This document shows, in pieces, positions 60,035 through 64,000 of a stretch of DNA of 64,000 nucleotides. Numbering within the stretch: position 1 is the stretch's first letter; each line of letters opens with the position of its first letter. A program made the translations under genes and the position numbers. Below the pieces are notes generated by a model. It was not told where the DNA came from and ran no database searches. It saw only the letters and a program-made list of their open reading frames with translations. The DNA lies in contig NZ_CP071444.1 of assembly GCF_017352215.1 (NCBI RefSeq), positions 1,922,001 to 1,986,000 of the forward strand. The letters are read 5' to 3'. Origin of the DNA: Alkalibacter rhizosphaerae (GTDB lineage: Bacteria > Bacillota > Clostridia > Eubacteriales > Alkalibacteraceae).

Positions 60035-60802
60035 AGAAGGGAGTCGGCAGATGAACAACGTACGAATCAATTATCGAGTATTTTTGCCTGTATTCTTGTT
60101 GTTGCTGGGCACCATCGTCTTTAGTCTGGTAGACAATGAGGGTTTTGTGGCACTGACCACCGGGTTGTATTACTGGATCCTGGATAAATTCGGATGGATG
60201 TTCCTGCTGACTACTTTTATCATGTTGATGGTTTGTGTTTGGCTGGCATTCTCCCCCTTTGGAAAGACGAAATTGGGAGGAGCGGAAGCAAAGCCGCTGA
60301 TGAGTAAAAGAAACTGGTTTGCCATTACGGTCTGCACCACCATTGCAGCGGGCATCGTATTTTGGGGTGCGGCAGAACCCATACAGCATTTGCTATATCC
60401 TCCCGAATCCTTGGGGTTGGTTCCCGGATCGCCGGAAGCTGCGATTTTTTCCATGTCCACCATCTACATGCACTGGACGTTTTTGCCCTATGCCATTTAC
60501 ACGTTGACAGGCGTCATGTTTGCTTATGGTTATTACAATATGAAGCGCAACTTTTCTTTGGGAGCTGCCATTGCACCGATCATAAAAAACCAAGACAATC
60601 CATGGATCAATACCCTGGTCGATATTCTCTGTGTTTTTGCCTTGGTTGCCGGTTTGGCTGCATCTCTTGGAATGGGTGTGCTTAATATCAGTGGTGGCAT
60701 CGGCAAACTGACGGGAGTCGATCCCGGTACCCCCCTGTGTTAGGATAGTTGTCGGGTGATCAAAAATATTATATGCTAGTAGCCAAGAGAGAGAGGATCA
60801 AT

Positions 60803-61291
60803 ATGGCTACCTACAGTAAAGAATTTAAAGACAAATTAATCAAGTTGATGTTACCACCCGAAAACAGGTCCATTAAGGAACTGGTTGATGAGTATCATGT
60901 TCATGAACAAACCCTGTATAAATGGCGTAAAAAGGCAAAATCCAAAGGGACGGTCTATCAGGATCATGCAGGCTCCAAACAAAAATATTCTAAAGAAATG
61001 CAGTTGCAAATCATTATTGAGACCAGTCCACTCAACAACCATGAGCTCTCAGAATATTGCCGACGCAAAGGCATATATGCGGAGGAAATCGAAGTCTGGA
61101 AGCAAGCATTCATCACCGGTGAAACAGCTGAAGAATCCAAGGTCAAAAAAGAACTCAAGGACAGTCAAGCAGAGCTTAAACTTACAAAAAAGGAACTGGA
61201 GCGCAAGGAGAAAGCTCTTGCCGAAGCTGCCGCACTCTTGGTATTAAAAAAAAAGATGCAAGCGATTTGGAGTTCGGACGAGGAAGATTGA
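60803..61291 (+). CDS. IS3-family transposase OrfA
   Basis: Helix-turn-helix subunit of 162 aa (YSKEFKDKLIKLMLPPENRSIKELVDEYHVHEQTLYKWRKKAK, then a leucine-zipper-like helical tail). A run of nine A residues and a G at 61246-61255 near its end is a typical -1 frameshift site, allowing an OrfAB fusion. The ATG at 60803 is chosen over the in-frame TTG at 60749. Confidence 0.93.
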   Translation: MATYSKEFKDKLIKLMLPPENRSIKELVDEYHVHEQTLYKWRKKAKSKGTVYQDHAGSKQKYSKEMQLQIIIETSPLNNHELSEYCRRKGIYAEEIEVWKQAFITGETAEESKVKKELKDSQAELKLTKKELERKEKALAEAAALLVLKKKMQAIWSSDEED

Positions 61292-62346
61292 CCAGCCAAT
61301 CAAATCGCATCAAAGTGGTTGTGGCCATCGACGAAGCAGTCCTTTCTGGAGCCAGACAGTTCAAGGCTTGCGAAGTCGTCGGTATCAGCGAGAGGACCTA
61401 CCAGCGCTGGAAAGTTCAAGGTAACGATACAAAAGACGGTCGTCCGGATGCGCTAAGACCCATACCTGCAAACAAGCTGCATTTGGAGGAGGAGAAGAGG
61501 ATCCTGGAGGTGATGAACCAAAAGGAACATCGAAGCCTTTCACCAAATCAAGTCTTTCATAAGCTCATTGATAAAGAAGGAATATATATCGCTTCGGTTT
61601 CAAGTTTTTATCGGGTCTTGAGATATTTTGGTCAAGTCAATCATCGGGGCTATGCAAAAGCACCCATAAGCAAGAATATTACAACACATTGTGCAACAGG
61701 CCCCAATCAGGTCTGGATGTGGGATATCACCTGGCTTCCCGGTCCCGTGAAAGGAATATACTATTACCTGTACATGATCATTGATTTATTCAGCCGCAAA
61801 GTGGTTGGCTGGGAGATCTGGGATCACGAGAGTTCTGAAAACGCCAGTGTTCTTGTGAAGAAGGCTGCGTACTCTGAAAATGTATTGATGAAGAACGAGC
61901 CTTTGGTGTTACATTCTGATAACGGAAGTCCGATGAAAGGTGCTTCCTTGTTGACAACGCTGTATAATCTAGGGATCGTGCGATCCAACAGCAGGCCAAG
62001 AGTGAGCAATGACAATGCTTATATTGAGTCAATGTTCCGAACGGTCAAATACATGCCATCTTTTCCCCATAATGGATTTTCAGATATTGAAACTGCCCGC
62101 AGATGGGTCGATGCCTTCGTTGATTATTATAATAATGACCACCACCACAGCAGCTTGAAATTTTTGACTCCCAACCAAAGACACAATGGATCGTCCGATG
62201 AGATCCTTCAAAGAAGAAAAGAAATACTGGAAACTGCAAAGGCAAAGAACCCTGAACGATGGACCGGACCGGTTCAAAACTGCACCATGGAACAAGCCGT
62301 TTGGCTGAATCCATCAAAAGAAAAAAACAGTGAAAAAGCATGCTAG
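61267..62346 (+). CDS. IS3-family transposase OrfB (DDE integrase core)
   Basis: Catalytic subunit of 359 aa in the -1 frame relative to OrfA. The DDE residues are in QVWMWDITWLPG, VLHSDNGSP and NDNAYIESMFRTVKY. It is probably made as an OrfAB fusion by slippage at the A-run; a TTG at 61267 is the only nearby independent start. The frame appears intact, so the element may be active. Confidence 0.93.
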   Translation: MEFGRGRLTSQSNRIKVVVAIDEAVLSGARQFKACEVVGISERTYQRWKVQGNDTKDGRPDALRPIPANKLHLEEEKRILEVMNQKEHRSLSPNQVFHKLIDKEGIYIASVSSFYRVLRYFGQVNHRGYAKAPISKNITTHCATGPNQVWMWDITWLPGPVKGIYYYLYMIIDLFSRKVVGWEIWDHESSENASVLVKKAAYSENVLMKNEPLVLHSDNGSPMKGASLLTTLYNLGIVRSNSRPRVSNDNAYIESMFRTVKYMPSFPHNGFSDIETARRWVDAFVDYYNNDHHHSSLKFLTPNQRHNGSSDEILQRRKEILETAKAKNPERWTGPVQNCTMEQAVWLNPSKEKNSEKAC

Positions 62347-63244
62347 CATATTTGAGAAAAGCGACAACTATGTTGACAATTACCGGTACTGGGCTGTGGG
62401 GATTTACGATTCTACTCATCGTAGTATTATTCATCGCATCTTCCGTTTCCGGCATCTTGAGGGGAGTTCGGATCCTGTCCAACATCAACCTGTTTTTTTA
62501 TCTGGGCATGTTGGGGATGGTACTGCTGTTTGGAGGTACCGTCTTCATCTTGTCCTTTGGCATGGAGGGCATTGGAGCATTTGTACAAAACTTTGTTCCA
62601 CGCGCTTTGTTTACCGGAGCCATTTCGGGTGACTCCTGGGCCCAAGACTGGCCCATGTTCTACTTTGGAAATTGGATGGCCTGGGCGCCCATCACGGCTG
62701 TTTTTTTAGGTCGGATCGCCTACGGTCGTACGGTTCGGGAATTCATTTTCATGAATCTGCTTGCCACATCTCTGTTCAGCATCATCTGGTTCATGATCAT
62801 TTCCGGAGCCACTATCAACATGTATTTGAATCATCCTGGCAGCGGTATCCTGGAAGCATTTCAACTGGGTTACGAAAACGTGATCTATCAACTGTTGCAA
62901 AATATACCCATGTCGACAGTGATGATCCCGCTGTATCTGTTGGTGGTATTGATCTCTTTCGTCACCGCCAGCGATTCTACGACCATTGCCATTGCTGGAG
63001 TTTGCAGCAAGGGGATCACCTTGGACAGTCCGGATTCCTCCAAAGCGTTAAAGGTAGTTTGGGGAATCATCATTGCCGGACTGACCTGGGTCATGCTTTT
63101 TGCGGGAGAAGGGATCACCGGTGTCAAGATGCTTTCCAACATCGGTGGACTGCCAGCCATGTTTTTTTCCATTGCGGTGATCGTTGGTGCGATCAAGGTT
63201 GGAACACAGGGATACAGCAAGTAAATAGATTTTTATTGTTTTTT

Positions 63245-63282
63245 GGGGACGGTGACTTTTTTGCAAAAAAGTCACCGTCCCC
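63245..63282. repeat. 38-bp perfect palindrome, copy 3
   Basis: Identical to copy 1 over 38 bases, located after the BCCT stop codon and before the mscS-like gene; followed by TTTG. Confidence 0.93.
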
Positions 63283-63360
63283 TTTGTTTCCCTTTGTGTC
63301 GTCCCTTAGGGAAGGGTATAATGGAACTACAGCAACTTCAATGGGACAGGAGGAAGTTTC

Positions 63361-64000
63361 ATGGACGAGTACCTACAAATGTTTTTAAGCGAGCCTATGG
63401 TTCGTAAACTGGTGATCGTCGTGATCGGCGCTATTGTGATCATCACGATCAAGAATTTGTTGCGCTCCCGTATTGGAAAATACGTCAAGGATCGCAACAA
63501 CTCGTACCGTTCCAAAAAAGCCGTCAACATTACCGGATATTTTTTGATCGTGATGTTTGTCTTGTTCGTTTATATCGATGATCTGCAAGGAATCTCGGTA
63601 TTTTTTGGCATTGCGGGAGCAGGAGTGGCTTTTGCCCTCCAGGAAGTTATCGTCAGTATTGCAGGGTGGATCGCCATATTGTCCAGCGACATCTACAAGG
63701 CCGGAGACCGTGTCCTTTTGGGCGGGATCAAGGGGGATGTTATTGACGTTGGTATCCTTCGGACCACCATCATGGAGATGGGCAGCTGGTCCGACGGGGA
63801 TCGATATAACGGCCGGATCGTACGCATCGGCAACAGCTTTGTCTTCAAGGAACCTGTCTACAACTATTCTTCCGATTTTCCCTTCTTGTGGGATGAGATC
63901 AAGATCCCCATCAAGTATGGAAGCGATTATCAAATAGCCAGGACCATGCTCATGGAAGTGGCGCAGGAAGTGGTCGGAACCTATGCAGAGGAAGCGGCAA
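63361..64000 (+). CDS. MscS-family mechanosensitive channel, 3' end outside window
   Basis: Small-conductance mechanosensitive channel protein; 213 residues are visible. After hydrophobic segments at about residues 16-35 and 58-75, the pore helix and MscS core follow: FFGIAGAGVAFALQEVIVSIAGWIAILSSDIYKAGDRVLLGGIKGDVIDVGILRTTIMEMG, with the usual beta domain (RIVRIGNSFVFKEPVYNYS). Such channels release solutes on osmotic downshift; placement beside a betaine-transport locus fits osmotic control, but this is inference. AGGAGG lies 11 bases before the ATG. Confidence 0.93.
   Translation, partial: MDEYLQMFLSEPMVRKLVIVVIGAIVIITIKNLLRSRIGKYVKDRNNSYRSKKAVNITGYFLIVMFVLFVYIDDLQGISVFFGIAGAGVAFALQEVIVSIAGWIAILSSDIYKAGDRVLLGGIKGDVIDVGILRTTIMEMGSWSDGDRYNGRIVRIGNSFVFKEPVYNYSSDFPFLWDEIKIPIKYGSDYQIARTMLMEVAQEVVGTYAEEAA

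Larger units (their letters stand above)
60731..62382 (+). mobile_element. IS3-family insertion sequence with 7-bp target duplication
   Basis: Element of 1652 bases carrying two transposase frames. CCGGTAC occurs directly outside both ends (60724-60730 and 62383-62389) and restores the BCCT frame on removal. Near the ends, ATAGTTGTCG (60745-60754) recurs inverted at 62362-62371, within imperfect terminal inverted repeats. The exact ends may shift by a few bases. Confidence 0.92.
60051..63224 (+). pseudogene. BCCT-family betaine/carnitine/choline transporter, split by an insertion sequence
   Basis: The 5' part (60051-60730) encodes the N-terminal helices (VFLPVFLLLLGTIVFSLVD, AAGIVFWGAAEPIQHLLYPP, MHWTFLPYAIYTLTGVMFAYGYYNMKRN) and the 3' part (62390-63224) the remaining helices (LWGFTILLIVVLFIASSVSGILRG, WMAWAPITAVFLGRIAYGRTVREFI, VTASDSTTIAIAGVCSKG). 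Both match BCCT transporters of quaternary amines. Removing the element and one 7-base duplication joins codons as GVDPGTGLWGFT, giving an uninterrupted 504-aa protein. It is the last gene of the MttB operon and was probably its uptake system; as given, no full-length protein is made. Confidence 0.93.

Overview
The window looks like chromosome of an anaerobic, low-to-mid GC Firmicute of the class Clostridia. The evidence is AGGAGG-type ribosome binding sites, gatCAB, a csoR-copA-copZ operon, a CarD-family regulator, a minimal SufB/SufC-like pair, a sigma-54 controlled CoA-transferase, MttB-family methyltransferases, an apparent selenoprotein and a YgeX/YgeY-like pair. The genus cannot be fixed from the sequence.

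Layout. 1-7.7 kb (mostly minus strand): a two-subunit CoA-transferase behind a consensus sigma-54 promoter, its likely enhancer-binding protein, DegV, a CHAD protein, a peroxiredoxin whose peroxidatic cysteine codon is UGA, a CarD-like regulator, a lipoprotein and an FMN reductase. 7.9-26.6 kb (plus strand): nitroreductase, a DUF2812 protein, a GMP synthase lacking the catalytic part of its glutaminase domain, a YhfC-like protease, a lipoprotein, LspA, a two-component system, Fe-alcohol dehydrogenase, PcrA, LigA (frameshifted as given), GatCAB, an AIR-synthase-like protein, RNase PH, RdgB and a YfcE phosphodiesterase. 26.7-27.35 kb: six tRNA genes (Gly, Arg, His, Gln, Lys, Leu) behind two strong promoters.

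27.35-37.3 kb is an accessory defence block placed directly after tRNA-Leu: a small XRE regulator, hsdM-hsdS-hsdR (type I restriction-modification, with TAEL spacer repeats in HsdS), and an AT-rich gene for a PHP-plus-SMC-like ATPase. 37.4-50.4 kb returns to backbone: an enoate-reductase-like flavoenzyme, a LysM polysaccharide deacetylase, a GPH-type symporter, the SufC/SufB-like pair, a coiled-coil repeat protein, two orphan proteins, a formate/nitrite channel and the copper operon. 50.4-54.9 kb: YibE/F membrane protein, diaminopropionate ammonia-lyase with its YgeY-like hydrolase partner, and a transaldolase-like aldolase.

54.9-63.2 kb is a probable quaternary-amine utilisation locus. A TetR regulator is divergent from an operon of MttB homologue, MFS transporter, second MttB homologue and BCCT transporter. 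A perfect 18-bp inverted repeat containing two ATACNGTAT boxes overlaps a near-consensus promoter between them. The BCCT gene is interrupted by a 1.65-kb IS3-family element flanked by a 7-bp duplication; removing the element restores an intact frame. Three copies of a 36-38 bp perfect palindrome lie between genes in this part. The window ends inside an mscS-type channel gene.
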